Positions 8,394-16,714 of a stretch of 64,000 nucleotides of DNA are shown here, one piece after another. The stretch's first letter is position 1; every line of letters begins with the position of its first letter. The position numbers and the translations under genes are program-made. The stretch lies in assembly GCA_963844845.1 (NCBI GenBank), contig CAWJPW010000005.1, forward strand, positions 1 through 64,000. Direction: 5' to 3'. The stretch comes from CAWJPW01 sp963844845. GTDB taxonomy: Bacteria > Acidobacteriota > Thermoanaerobaculia > Thermoanaerobaculales > Sulfomarinibacteraceae. The notes beneath the pieces were generated by a model that made no database searches, had not been told where the DNA came from, and saw only the letters and a program-made list of their open reading frames with translations.

Positions 8394-9014
8394 CTATCCG
8401 GCGCGGTTCCGGTAGAGCCGCTCGTCGACCACGGCCGTCATGCGGCTGATGTCGAGATCGCGGCCGAGGAACTCTCGCATCCGCTCGGCGTGCTCGCGGG
8501 GCTGCTCGAGCACCTCGCGGTACGGGACCTCAAGAAGCTGGAACTTCGGATAGCGGCGTAGCCGGTAGCGCACCTTCCACAGGTGCTGCTCGTACACGGT
8601 GCGCATGCGCTCGTCGTCGGAGTCCTGGGGCTCGCCGCGGCGCTCGAGCATCTTGCGCTGCGAAGCCAGGACCTCCTCGAGGTCGCGGATCATGAACAGG
8701 ACCTGGTAGTTGTTGTCGTCCGGGAGGTGCTCGAGCAGGTAGGAGATGATCTTGATGGCGTGGCCGCGGGCGGCGCGCAGCCAGGTGTTGTCCTGGCCGA
8801 GGTGGAGGTCCTTGACCCGCTCGTCCTCGAAGTACCCCTTGGGGTTGTCCTCGTCGGCTGTTCGTTGGCCGTCCTCCACCAGGGGGACGCCCCCGGCTGC
8901 GAGCATGCTCATGGCCATGGAGGTGCCGGAGCGGGGGAGGCCCGATACGACCACGAGAGGATCACCGAAGCGGGTCCTGCGGTAGACGCCGCGAACGCGT
9001 TCGAGCACTGCCAT
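8394..9014 (-). CDS. sulfotransferase family protein (P-loop, PAPS-type)
   Basis: A small sulfotransferase-fold protein. The N-terminal VVVSGLPRSGTSM is the 5'-phosphosulfate-binding P-loop of the PAPS-dependent family. A later segment, LFMIRDLEEVLASQ, resembles the R..D/E 3'-phosphate-binding region (usual form RdP.d...S). I start it at the ATG at 9014, which has GGAGGAG nine bases upstream; an upstream TTG at 9032 overlaps that ribosome site. The gene is divergent from the phosphatase operon, with about 147 bases between them. Its acceptor is unknown. Enzymes of this fold may modify carbohydrates, lipids or proteins, and the neighbouring phosphodiesterase-like genes suggest envelope glycan or lipid chemistry, which is only an inference. 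Confidence 0.82.
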   Translation of the reverse strand: MAVLERVRGVYRRTRFGDPLVVVSGLPRSGTSMAMSMLAAGGVPLVEDGQRTADEDNPKGYFEDERVKDLHLGQDNTWLRAARGHAIKIISYLLEHLPDDNNYQVLFMIRDLEEVLASQRKMLERRGEPQDSDDERMRTVYEQHLWKVRYRLRRYPKFQLLEVPYREVLEQPREHAERMREFLGRDLDISRMTAVVDERLYRNRAG

Positions 9015-9087
9015 AGATAGCTTCTCCTCCAACCGACTCCCGAGTGCCGGCGGGCGGATTATCGCACGATCGTTGTCCGGCGTGCGG

Positions 9088-9116
9088 TTGAGAAGGGCAT
9101 CGGGAAGGGCTATACT
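9088..9116 (+). promoter_or_regulatory. sigma-70-like promoter of the phosphatase-family operon
   Basis: TTGAGA (9088-9093) and TATACT (9111-9116), each 5 of 6 matches to consensus, are separated by the ideal 17 bases. The predicted start near 9123 leaves a short leader of about 38 bases before the GTG start, which has a GGAGGAG ribosome site. Confidence 0.7.
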
Positions 9117-9161
9117 TGCGAACCTCGTCCAGCCACTCGGCGGATGGAGGAGTAAGCCACT

Positions 9162-11426
9162 GTGAAAAATGCATTTAAGTCAAAGAGGGTAAATTCGGAC
9201 TGTGGGCTGGACTTGCGCATGATTCGCGATAAGGATGTGCGTGCCGCCGGGAATCCGGGCGCGAAGCGGACTGGCCTCCGACGAGACCTCGTCGTCGTCG
9301 CGGCGGCCGTGGTGCTCCTGGCGATCGTGCGGCCGGCAGACGCGTACATCGGACCTGGCGCCGGCTTTGCCCTCCTGTCGTCGTTCATGGTGCTGTTCGT
9401 CACTATGATCCTGGCGATGGTCTCGCTGCTGTCGTGGCCGTTCCGCACTCTGTGGCGGGCCCTGCGCCGCAGCAAGCGGCCCAAGGCATCCATCAAGCGC
9501 CTGCTGGTGGTGGGCCTCGACGGGCAGGACCCGCAGCTCACCCGCCGGATGCTGAAGGAGGGCAAGCTCCCCAACTTCGCCAAGCTCGCGGAGCAGGGGT
9601 GCTTCCATCCCCTGGCGACGACCTTCCCCTCGGTCTCGCCGGTGGCCTGGTCGTCGTTCTCCACCGGCGCCCATCCCGCCAAGCACAACATCTTCGACTT
9701 CCTGAGCCGCGACCCGCGCACGTACCTGCCGGTGCTGTCCTCCACTCACATCGGGAGCGTCGACCGCTTCCTCAAGATCGGCAAGCTTCGTATTCCGCTC
9801 CAGAAGCCAGAGCTGCGGCTGATGCGCAAGTCCAAGCCGTTCTGGACCATTCTCGGGGAGCGTCGGATCTGGAGCACGGTTCTCCGTGTGCCCATCACCT
9901 TCCCTCCCGACCGCTTCTACGGGGCTCAGCTGTCGGCCATGTGCGTGCCCGACCTTCTCGGTACCCAGGGGACGTTCCTCCTGCTCACCACCCGGCGCTC
10001 GGGAGAGAAGTTCAAGGAGGGTGGTCTGCGTCTCCCCCTTGAGGGCGCGGACGGCAGCTACCGCGCGGTGATAACCGGCCCCGAGAACATGTTCAAGGAA
10101 GGCAGCCCGCCCCTTGAGCTGCCGGTGGAAGTGGACGTGGACCGCGAGGCCGGTCGCGCCACGGTGCGGGTGAGCGGTGCGACGGTGGAGCTGGTGCTGC
10201 GCACCCTGTCCGACTGGGTGACGTTGACCTTCAAGGCGGCGCCCGGAATCAAGGTCTCGGGCATTACCCGTCTGATGCTCACCGAGGTGGGCGAGCACGT
10301 CTCGGTGTACATGACGCCCATCAACATCGACCCTGAAAAGCCGGCGATGCCCATCTCGCACCCCTCGTACTACGCCACCTACCTGGCCAAGCGGGTGGGG
10401 CCCTACGCCACTCTCGGGCTCGCCGAGGACACCTGGGGACTCAACGAAGGGATCGTGGACGACGATACCTTCCTCAAGCTCACCTACGACATCGACGCCG
10501 AACGTCAGGCGCAGTTTTTCACCGCCCTGGACCACCTGCGGGAGGGGGCGCTGGTCTGCGTCTTCGACGCCACCGACCGCATTCAGCACATGTTCTGGCG
10601 GTACCTCGAGGACGGCCACCCGGCGGCGCAGAATGTTGGTGAGGGGGCGCGGTTGGATGCGGTGGAGGAGCTCTACCAGCACAACGACGCCCTGGTGGGC
10701 AAGGTGATGGAGAAGCTGGGGCCGGACGACGTTCTCATGGTGTGCTCCGACCACGGGTTCAACTCTTTCCGGCGGGGCGTCAATCTCAACGGCTGGCTCC
10801 TCGAGCACGGCTACCTGGCCCTCAAGGAGGGCGTGGACGGCTCGGCCGAGTGGTTGCGTGACGTGGACTGGTCGCGCACCAAGGCCTACGCCCTGGGGCT
10901 CACCGGCCTGTACCTCAACATCAAGGGTCGCGAGGGGCAGGGGATCGTCGAACCGAAGGACGTGCCCGCCCTCAAGGCCGAGCTCATCGCCAAAGTGAGC
11001 GGCCTCGAGGACGCGGAAGAGGGGAAGGTCGGCATCGTCGAGCTCTTCGACACCTCCAAGCTCTACCAGGGCCCCTACCTCGGCAACGCCCCCGACATGC
11101 TCATCGGTTACAACCGCGGCTACCGGGTGTCGTGGGACTGCGCCACCGGCATGGTGTCGGGGCTGGTGTTCAGCGACAACCCCAAGGCATGGAGCGGTGA
11201 CCACTGCATCGATCCTCGGCTTGTGCCGGGAGTGCTCTTCTGCAACCGGCCCATCGACCGCGACGACCCGGCCCTCATCGACATCGCACCCACGGCCCTG
11301 AAGCTCTTCGGCCTTGAACCGCCCGCCCACATGGACGGCCGCGCTTTCGGCCTGGGGGCGCCGGCGGCGGACAAGGCCAAGGCGGGCCGGAATGGGAAGA
11401 GCAAGAAGAAGGAGAGAGCAGCATGA
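9162..11426 (+). CDS. membrane-anchored alkaline-phosphatase-superfamily enzyme (type I phosphodiesterase/nucleotide pyrophosphatase-like), paralog 1
   Basis: A 754-residue enzyme with an N-terminal signal/anchor region (hydrophobic ~42-58 and ~66-92, with a YIGPGAG motif between them) and a large C-terminal phosphodiesterase domain. Metal-site landmarks of the superfamily are intact: VGLDGQD (Asp ~120), a PSVSPVAWSSFSTG nucleophile loop (Ser ~159 in place of the usual Thr), DATDRIQHMFW (Asp and His), CSDHGF (Asp-His) and WSGDHCIDP (final His). A two-metal hydrolase or phosphotransferase acting on a phosphodiester is therefore expected; the substrate is unknown. The GTG start has GGAGGAG 8 bases upstream and the promoter is visible. 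The stop overlaps the next gene by 4 bases (ATGA). The first ~20 codons are AT-rich compared with the rest, so translation could also begin at Met20. Confidence 0.85.
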   Translation: MKNAFKSKRVNSDCGLDLRMIRDKDVRAAGNPGAKRTGLRRDLVVVAAAVVLLAIVRPADAYIGPGAGFALLSSFMVLFVTMILAMVSLLSWPFRTLWRALRRSKRPKASIKRLLVVGLDGQDPQLTRRMLKEGKLPNFAKLAEQGCFHPLATTFPSVSPVAWSSFSTGAHPAKHNIFDFLSRDPRTYLPVLSSTHIGSVDRFLKIGKLRIPLQKPELRLMRKSKPFWTILGERRIWSTVLRVPITFPPDRFYGAQLSAMCVPDLLGTQGTFLLLTTRRSGEKFKEGGLRLPLEGADGSYRAVITGPENMFKEGSPPLELPVEVDVDREAGRATVRVSGATVELVLRTLSDWVTLTFKAAPGIKVSGITRLMLTEVGEHVSVYMTPINIDPEKPAMPISHPSYYATYLAKRVGPYATLGLAEDTWGLNEGIVDDDTFLKLTYDIDAERQAQFFTALDHLREGALVCVFDATDRIQHMFWRYLEDGHPAAQNVGEGARLDAVEELYQHNDALVGKVMEKLGPDDVLMVCSDHGFNSFRRGVNLNGWLLEHGYLALKEGVDGSAEWLRDVDWSRTKAYALGLTGLYLNIKGREGQGIVEPKDVPALKAELIAKVSGLEDAEEGKVGIVELFDTSKLYQGPYLGNAPDMLIGYNRGYRVSWDCATGMVSGLVFSDNPKAWSGDHCIDPRLVPGVLFCNRPIDRDDPALIDIAPTALKLFGLEPPAHMDGRAFGLGAPAADKAKAGRNGKSKKKERAA

Positions 11427-13453
11427 CGCGCTGGAACCGCACCCTGCGCGCCCGCACCGGGCGCGCGGTGCTCGGCATGGCCGCACTCGTCGTCGTCGCC
11501 GGCGGCACGCTCCTGGTGACAGGGGGATGCCGCGAGCGGGCGGCGGAGGCCGCTGGGGGACCGAAGGTCATCGTGCTGGGATTCGACGGCATGGACTACG
11601 GTCTCACCACGAAGCTACTGGCGCAGGGGCGCCTGCCCAACTTCGCGCGGCTGGCCGCCATGGGCTCGTTCCAGGCCCTGGGTACCTCAGTGCCACCGCA
11701 AAGCCCGGTCGCCTGGTCGAACTTCATCACCGGTATGGACGCCGGTGGCCACGGAATCTTCGACTTCATCCACCGTGATCCCAAGACGCTGCTCCCCTAC
11801 CTCTCCACGAGCCGCACCGAGGCGTCGGAGCGCAACCTCAAGCTCGGCAAGTGGCAGATCCCACTGTCGGGCGGCAAGGTCGAGCTGCTGCGCCACGGCG
11901 AGGCCTTCTGGGAGGCGCTGGAGAAGCACGGCGTCCGCACCACCGTCATGCGGATTCCCGCCAACTTCCCGCCCTCCGGGACCGCCACCGAAGAGCTCTC
12001 GGGCATGGGCACGCCTGACCTGCTGGGCTCCTACGGGACCTTCTCGTTCTACACCACCGATCCCCTTGCCTTCCTCGGTAGGGACGTCTCCGGGGGCAAT
12101 GTGTACCCTGTGGACGAGCGCGATGACGTTATCGAGACCGAGCTCCACGGTCTGCACAACCCCTTCAGGGTGGACGGCGCCGAAACCACTGTTCCATTCA
12201 CCGTGACGGTGGATCCGGTGGAGCCGGTCATCAAGATCGAGGTTGACGGCAACGAGGTCGTGCTGAAGAAGGGCGACTGGAGCGAGTGGGTGCCGGTGAG
12301 CTTCCCCCTTGTGCCCACGCAAAAGGTGCACGCCATCGCCCGTTTCTACCTCAAGGCGGTGCGGCCGGAGCTCGAGCTCTACGTGACTCCTCTCAACCTC
12401 GATCCCAACAAGCCAGCGCTGCCGATCTCCACCCCAGACGACCTCGCCGGCGAGATCGCCGACGCCACCGGCCGCTTCTACACCCAGGGGATGCCGGAGG
12501 ACACCAAGGCCTACACCGACGGCGTCTTCGACACCGACGAGTTCATCGCTCAGGCGACGATGGCCGGCGAAGAGGTGGAAAAGGAGTACCGCTGGTTCCT
12601 CAGCCGCTTCCACGACGGCCTGTTGTTCTACTACTTCGGCAACTCGGACCAGATGTCGCACATGCTGTGGCGACCGATGGACCCGGAGCACCCGGCATAC
12701 GATCCGGTGAAGGATGCCCCCTACGCCGATGTGATCCCTCAGGTGTACGAGCGCTTCGACAAGGTCGTGGGCTACACGCTGGACCACATGGACAAGGACA
12801 CTGTCCTCGTGGTCATGTCCGACCACGGCTTCACCACCTGGCGGCGTGCCTTCAACCTCAACTCCTGGCTGCGCGACAACGGCTACCTCTCCGTCCGCGA
12901 CCCGTTCATGCGCAAGGACCCGGGGATGTTCGCCAACGTCAAGTGGGCGCGGACGAGGGCGTACGCGCTGGGGCTCAACGGCCTCTACATCAACGTCCGC
13001 GGTCGTGAGAAGGACGGCATCGTCGATCCGGCTCAGCGCAAGGCGCTGATGGATGAGCTGGCGACGAAGCTGGCGCAGGTGGTCGACCCTGCCACCGGCG
13101 AGCGGGCCATCCTCAAGGTGTACAAGCGTGACGACTACCGCTTCAGCGGGGAGCGCGAGGTGGGACCGGACCTCATCGTCGGCTACAACCGCGGTTACCG
13201 GTCGTCCAACGAGTCTGCGCTCGGCGAGGTGCCGCGCGACCTCTTCGAGGACAACACCAGCGAGTGGAGTGGGGACCACTGTATGGATCCGTCGGTGGTC
13301 CCGGGTATTCTCTTTTCCAGTAGGCCCTTGGGGTTGGAGGCGCCGCGGCTCGACACGCTGGCTGCGGGGATCCTCGCGCTGTACGACATCCACGGGTTCC
13401 CGCCGGAGGCGCCAGCGGCAGACGCGGGCGCCGCGGCGAACGAGGGGAGGTAG
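11423..13453 (+). CDS. exported alkaline-phosphatase-superfamily enzyme, paralog 2
   Basis: A paralog of the preceding gene, 676 residues. The same active-site landmarks appear in the same order: LGFDGMD (Asp ~55), QSPVAWSNFITG (nucleophile Ser), NSDQMSHMLW, MSDHGFTTW and WSGDHCMDP. The shared phrases IFDF-x-x-RDP, TKAYTDG/TWGLNEG and the YNRGYR segment show that the two genes arose by tandem duplication. The N-terminus has a basic region and a hydrophobic stretch ending LVTGGC (Cys ~36), which may be a weak lipobox; otherwise it is an ordinary signal peptide or anchor. The two copies differ at the N-terminus (double membrane segment versus export signal), so they may work at different membrane faces or as a pair. 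Translation is coupled to the first copy by an ATGA overlap. Confidence 0.85.
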   Translation: MTRWNRTLRARTGRAVLGMAALVVVAGGTLLVTGGCRERAAEAAGGPKVIVLGFDGMDYGLTTKLLAQGRLPNFARLAAMGSFQALGTSVPPQSPVAWSNFITGMDAGGHGIFDFIHRDPKTLLPYLSTSRTEASERNLKLGKWQIPLSGGKVELLRHGEAFWEALEKHGVRTTVMRIPANFPPSGTATEELSGMGTPDLLGSYGTFSFYTTDPLAFLGRDVSGGNVYPVDERDDVIETELHGLHNPFRVDGAETTVPFTVTVDPVEPVIKIEVDGNEVVLKKGDWSEWVPVSFPLVPTQKVHAIARFYLKAVRPELELYVTPLNLDPNKPALPISTPDDLAGEIADATGRFYTQGMPEDTKAYTDGVFDTDEFIAQATMAGEEVEKEYRWFLSRFHDGLLFYYFGNSDQMSHMLWRPMDPEHPAYDPVKDAPYADVIPQVYERFDKVVGYTLDHMDKDTVLVVMSDHGFTTWRRAFNLNSWLRDNGYLSVRDPFMRKDPGMFANVKWARTRAYALGLNGLYINVRGREKDGIVDPAQRKALMDELATKLAQVVDPATGERAILKVYKRDDYRFSGEREVGPDLIVGYNRGYRSSNESALGEVPRDLFEDNTSEWSGDHCMDPSVVPGILFSSRPLGLEAPRLDTLAAGILALYDIHGFPPEAPAADAGAAANEGR

Positions 13454-13455
13454 GC

Positions 13456-13650
13456 ATGTTCGGATATACCAAGGTGAAGCTCGAGAAGGACCTGGTCACG
13501 AAGATCAAACGCTACGCCGACATCGCCGGTTACTCGTCGCCAGAGGAGTTCATCACCCACGCGTTGGAGAAGGAGCTGGCCCTGCTCGAGGATGCGGACT
13601 CCGAAGAGGAGATCAAGAAGCGCCTCCAGGGGCTGGGCTACATCTCGTAG
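13456..13650 (+). CDS. small ribbon-helix-helix-like protein
   Basis: A 64-residue acidic protein, well coupled to its operon (2-base gap; GGGAGGT ribosome site). The pattern of a short beta strand (YTKVKLEKDLVTKIK) followed by two helices (YADIAGYSSPEEFITHALEKE and a charged C-terminal helix) matches a ribbon-helix-helix dimer, the fold of small DNA-binding repressors and antitoxins. Conservation inside a membrane-enzyme operon is odd for a DNA binder. It could autoregulate the operon or be a repurposed fold that binds a partner protein. No toxin gene adjoins it. The fold call is inference. Confidence 0.6.
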   Translation: MFGYTKVKLEKDLVTKIKRYADIAGYSSPEEFITHALEKELALLEDADSEEEIKKRLQGLGYIS

Positions 13651-13663
13651 GAGCAGGAGAAGC

Positions 13664-14497
13664 ATGTCGCTGATCAACACCGTGCTGCGCGCCGTGGTGG
13701 ACGGGATTCTCTACCCGTTCCGCTCGCTTCCCCCGATCGTCGGGCTGACCGTCATCTCGCTGCTGGCCGCGGTGGGCATGCTGATCGTGTTCAAACGCAC
13801 GTCGAACCAGCCGGCGCTGGAGCGGGTGAAGCGCAAGATCCACGCGTGCCTGTTCGAGATGCGCCTCTTCAGTGACGACCTGCGGGCGATCATGCGCGCC
13901 CAGTTCGAGATCCTGGGGCACAACACGCGGTACCTTGGGCTCTCCGTCGTGCCCATGCTGTGGATGATCATTCCTTTGGTGCTGCTGGTAGCCCAGCTGC
14001 AGTTCCACTATGGCTACGAGCCTCTCGCCACCGGCGGGCGTGCCCTGGTGAAGGCGACGCTCACATCGGAGGCGGCGGCAGGGACCGAGCGTCCCGATCT
14101 CAAGCTCGAAGTTCCCGCCGGCCTCACTGTGGAAACCCCAGGAGTGTGGGTGGCCGCGGAGCGGGAGATGGACTGGCGCGTGGCGGCCGAGGCCCCGGGC
14201 GACTACCGGGTGACCGTGCGCGCCGCCGACGGGACGATCGCGGCCAAGGACGTGCAGGTGGGCGAGTCAGCCATACGCCGGCGCTCGCCGGTGCGGCCCG
14301 ACGGGAACATCCTCGAGCAGCTGATCTACCCGGCCGAGGCGCCGTTGAGCGCCGGACCGTTTCAGTCGCTCTCGGTCACCTACCCGGGCGCGACGGTATG
14401 GCTGCTGGGCTGGCACACCCATTGGATGGTGGTGTTCTTCATCCTCACCATTGTGTTCGCGTTCGCGCTCCGCAAGCCCATGGGCGTGACGATCTAG
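13664..14497 (+). CDS. uncharacterised integral membrane protein of the phosphatase operon
   Basis: A 277-residue protein I cannot assign to a known family. It has a hydrophobic segment at ~22-44, then a long charged amphipathic hairpin (~47-95, from KRTSNQPALERVKRKI through SDDLRAIMRAQFEILGHN), a second membrane segment at ~100-120, an extracytoplasmic beta-rich domain (~130-240; strand pattern resembling an Ig-like or carbohydrate-binding domain) and a final membrane segment near the C-terminus. The order membrane helix, cytoplasmic hairpin, membrane helix recalls YidC/EMC3 (DUF106) insertases, but sequence conservation is not convincing. The ATG at 13664 has GGAG upstream and follows the small protein by 13 bases. 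It would be the membrane partner of the two phosphatase-like enzymes. One end of a repeat element begins at its stop codon. Confidence 0.75.
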   Translation: MSLINTVLRAVVDGILYPFRSLPPIVGLTVISLLAAVGMLIVFKRTSNQPALERVKRKIHACLFEMRLFSDDLRAIMRAQFEILGHNTRYLGLSVVPMLWMIIPLVLLVAQLQFHYGYEPLATGGRALVKATLTSEAAAGTERPDLKLEVPAGLTVETPGVWVAAEREMDWRVAAEAPGDYRVTVRAADGTIAAKDVQVGESAIRRRSPVRPDGNILEQLIYPAEAPLSAGPFQSLSVTYPGATVWLLGWHTHWMVVFFILTIVFAFALRKPMGVTI

Positions 14498-14545
14498 CCT
14501 GCATATCTCACCAGTTGTCTGCTGCGACGCCCGATACGCCGCAAT
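14498..14545. repeat. single end of the 176-bp inverted-repeat element
   Basis: Begins at the first base after the stop of the membrane protein. Its first 31 bases match the left end of the complete element downstream of nuoN (30286-30316) at about 26 of 31 positions, including the shared cores ATCTCACCAG and TCTGCTGCGAC. No matching opposite end was found nearby, so this is a solo or decayed copy. It lies between convergent genes and may also help end transcription. Confidence 0.7.
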
Positions 14546-14633
14546 CTGAGGCACTTTCTTGGACTCGCTCGGTGCCAGCCCACGCTGCCCGTTACGCGGG
14601 CCCAAGCCTGCGGCTTGACCGGACCTGCGGCGC

Positions 14634-15470
14634 CTACTCTGAAGGCGGAGCTGTCTGCGCTGTGACCTCGCGGGGGGCGGGGAGACGCTCTGGCGGAATC
14701 CCCAGGGCGTGGGCGATGGTTCGCAGCTGCTGCTGAACCTTGCGCTGGTTCTCCGGACCCATGCGGAGGAGCTGCTTCTGCGCCTCGCTGAGGCTCTCCA
14801 AGTCCCGATCGGCGAAGGCGTAGGTGACAACCTTCTGCTGGAGCGCGATTGGGCCCGAGACCACCGGCGTCGCCAGGAGGTTGCGGACCGCGAGCTCGAG
14901 GACGCTGTCGAAGGTCTCGCCGGGCGGACCGATCTCCGCCCATGCTGCGTTCACCAGGGGGCCTGCCTGCCGATAGAGAGTGACCGTGCGGGCGGGGTCA
15001 AGGGAGGCGAGCACCGTGGCGACAGCATCGTAGCGGTGGTAGCTGGCGGGGTCGACGTACGACTGCCCGTTTTCGTCCTCGCTCACGAAGCGCTTCTCGG
15101 GCTTGAGGAACTCGAGCTGCTGCCGGGGGCTCTTGCCCTCAGCGATCATGGCGACGCTAGCCACGAAGCGACGGACCAGGTCCTGGTGCTGGAGCCATGG
15201 GCCGAGCCGAGGGTCGCTGGAGAGGCTACCCGCCAGGTCGCGCACGGCGGGATCGCTGGTGGGAAGAGTGACTCCCACGAGCTGCTCTGGCAGCTCGGGG
15301 GTCGGAGTGGAGATCGGCGTGGGACTGACCGCAGGGGTGGTGGCCACAGCGGTGTCAGTGGGTGGCCGGCGCAGGAGGAGGACGGCGATGACGACGACGG
15401 CCACTGCCACGAAGGCGGCGACAATGATGAGGGGGCGCGAGGTGGTACGGCGCTCGGTGTTCTCGTCCAT
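14634..15470 (-). CDS. DUF3014 domain protein, single-pass membrane
   Basis: A 278-residue protein: short cytoplasmic N-terminus, one transmembrane helix at ~14-34, a Pro/Thr-rich linker to ~60, then a globular periplasmic domain. That domain carries the DUF3014 signatures: SDPRLGPWL with a following RRFV, a SYHRYD segment in the middle, and near the C-terminus FADRDLESLSEAQKQLLRMG. The function of the family is not established. The start at 15470 (MDENTERR) has a GGGAGG site; an upstream in-frame extension to 15527 is unlikely. It is convergent with the phosphatase operon and divergent from the nuo operon. Confidence 0.88.
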   Translation of the reverse strand: MDENTERRTTSRPLIIVAAFVAVAVVVIAVLLLRRPPTDTAVATTPAVSPTPISTPTPELPEQLVGVTLPTSDPAVRDLAGSLSSDPRLGPWLQHQDLVRRFVASVAMIAEGKSPRQQLEFLKPEKRFVSEDENGQSYVDPASYHRYDAVATVLASLDPARTVTLYRQAGPLVNAAWAEIGPPGETFDSVLELAVRNLLATPVVSGPIALQQKVVTYAFADRDLESLSEAQKQLLRMGPENQRKVQQQLRTIAHALGIPPERLPAPREVTAQTAPPSE

Positions 15471-15672
15471 GCGGCCTCCCGGCCGGGCGGCTCCCGGCAC
15501 TGACCGACTGTAGGTCGGCAGCCACACCCCTGTAAACCCTTGAGGCGGTACGCATGGGTTTGTCCGGCCTCATTGCGCATGCGATGAAACAGAAGCTCCG
15601 CACCTCGTGTTACTCCGGGGTGATGCGACGATACGGACCTGCGCTGCCAGATTTCCTCCCGGGGCTCACCAG

Positions 15673-16071
15673 GTGAGTCCCCAGGCGTTGTGGCCGCTCC
15701 TCGTGTACCTGGGCCTCGTGCTCCTGGTGGTCTGGGGGATGGTTGGCGTCTCCGCCCTCCTTGGACAGCGTCACCGTGAGCGGGCCACCGGCCAGCCCTA
15801 CGAGTCCGGTATCGTCTCCACCGGTAGCGCCCGCCTACGTTTCGGCGTGAACTTCTATCTCATCGCGATGTTCTTCGTGATCTTCGACCTCGAGGCGGTG
15901 TTCCTCTTCGCATGGGCGGTGGCGCTGCGTCAGGCCGGCTGGCTGGGCTTCGCGGAGGCGATGGTGTTCGTGGGCGTCCTCGTCGCCGCCCTGGCATACC
16001 TCTGGCGCCTCGGAGCCCTCGACTTCGGGCCCCGTACATGGCTGCGCCCCACGAACGGCAAGGAGAGCTGA
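15673..16071 (+). CDS. nuoA: NADH-quinone oxidoreductase subunit A
   Basis: A membrane subunit of respiratory complex I. The 132-residue protein has three hydrophobic segments and the family core YESGIVSTGSARLRFGVNFY followed by FVIFDLEAVFLFAWA, with the conserved acidic DLE. It starts the nuo operon. The chosen GTG at 15673 puts the first helix right at the N-terminus as in homologs; its ribosome site is weak, and an in-frame extension to 15607 is possible but adds non-conserved residues. No good promoter could be seen in 15471-15672. Confidence 0.93.
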   Translation: MSPQALWPLLVYLGLVLLVVWGMVGVSALLGQRHRERATGQPYESGIVSTGSARLRFGVNFYLIAMFFVIFDLEAVFLFAWAVALRQAGWLGFAEAMVFVGVLVAALAYLWRLGALDFGPRTWLRPTNGKES

Positions 16072-16075
16072 GACC

Positions 16076-16714
16076 GTGCCCTGGTCCTTGAGCAAAGCAA
16101 CCGGTGCCCAGAGCGCCCCCGGGCGCGGCGGATTCGAGTCGGCGGTGAGCCGCATCCTGGCCATGGCCAGGCTCCAGGACCTGATTGCCTGGGGGCGCAG
16201 CAACTCGATGTGGCCGTTCAACTTCGGGCTCTCCTGCTGTTTCGTGGAGATGGCCACGTCGATCACCAGCCGCTACGACATCGCCCGCTTCGGGGCGGAG
16301 GTGATCCGCGGGACCCCCCGGGAGGCGGACGTCATGGTCATCGCCGGCACGGTCTTCAAGAAGATGGCCCCGGTTGTGCGCCGCCTGCACGAGCAAATGA
16401 TGGAGCCGCGGTGGGTCGTCTCCATGGGCTCGTGCGCCAACTCCGGCGGGATGTATGACATCTACAGCGTGGTCCAGGGGGTCGACAGCTTCCTGCCGGT
16501 GGACGTGTACGTTCCTGGGTGCCCGCCGCGGCCGGACGCGTTCCTCCAGGGTCTGATGCTGCTGCACGACGCGGTCGGAAGCGAAAAACGCCCCCTCACC
16601 TGGGTCGTCGGGCCGCAGGGTGTGCAGCGGGGGCCGCGCCCCAGCCAGCGCGATCTGAAGCGGGACGAGCGCGCGAAGATGACTGACCTCAGGCCTCCGG
16701 ACGCGGTGCGATGA
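16076..16714 (+). CDS. nuoB: NADH-quinone oxidoreductase subunit B
   Basis: A peripheral-arm subunit of complex I that holds the terminal [4Fe-4S] cluster N2, the direct electron donor to quinone. Cluster ligands are visible in GLSCCFVEM (adjacent Cys pair), SMGSCANSGG and YVPGCPPRPD. It starts with GTG four bases after nuoA and ends with an ATGA overlap with nuoCD. The ~25 C-terminal residues are basic and variable. Confidence 0.96.
   Translation: MPWSLSKATGAQSAPGRGGFESAVSRILAMARLQDLIAWGRSNSMWPFNFGLSCCFVEMATSITSRYDIARFGAEVIRGTPREADVMVIAGTVFKKMAPVVRRLHEQMMEPRWVVSMGSCANSGGMYDIYSVVQGVDSFLPVDVYVPGCPPRPDAFLQGLMLLHDAVGSEKRPLTWVVGPQGVQRGPRPSQRDLKRDERAKMTDLRPPDAVR

Noticed and set aside
9180..11486. 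A 768-codon open frame on the minus strand
   Set aside because: It is antisense to the first phosphatase-family gene. Its translation is His/Glu/Gly/Arg-rich with no family motif, a typical shadow in GC-rich DNA.
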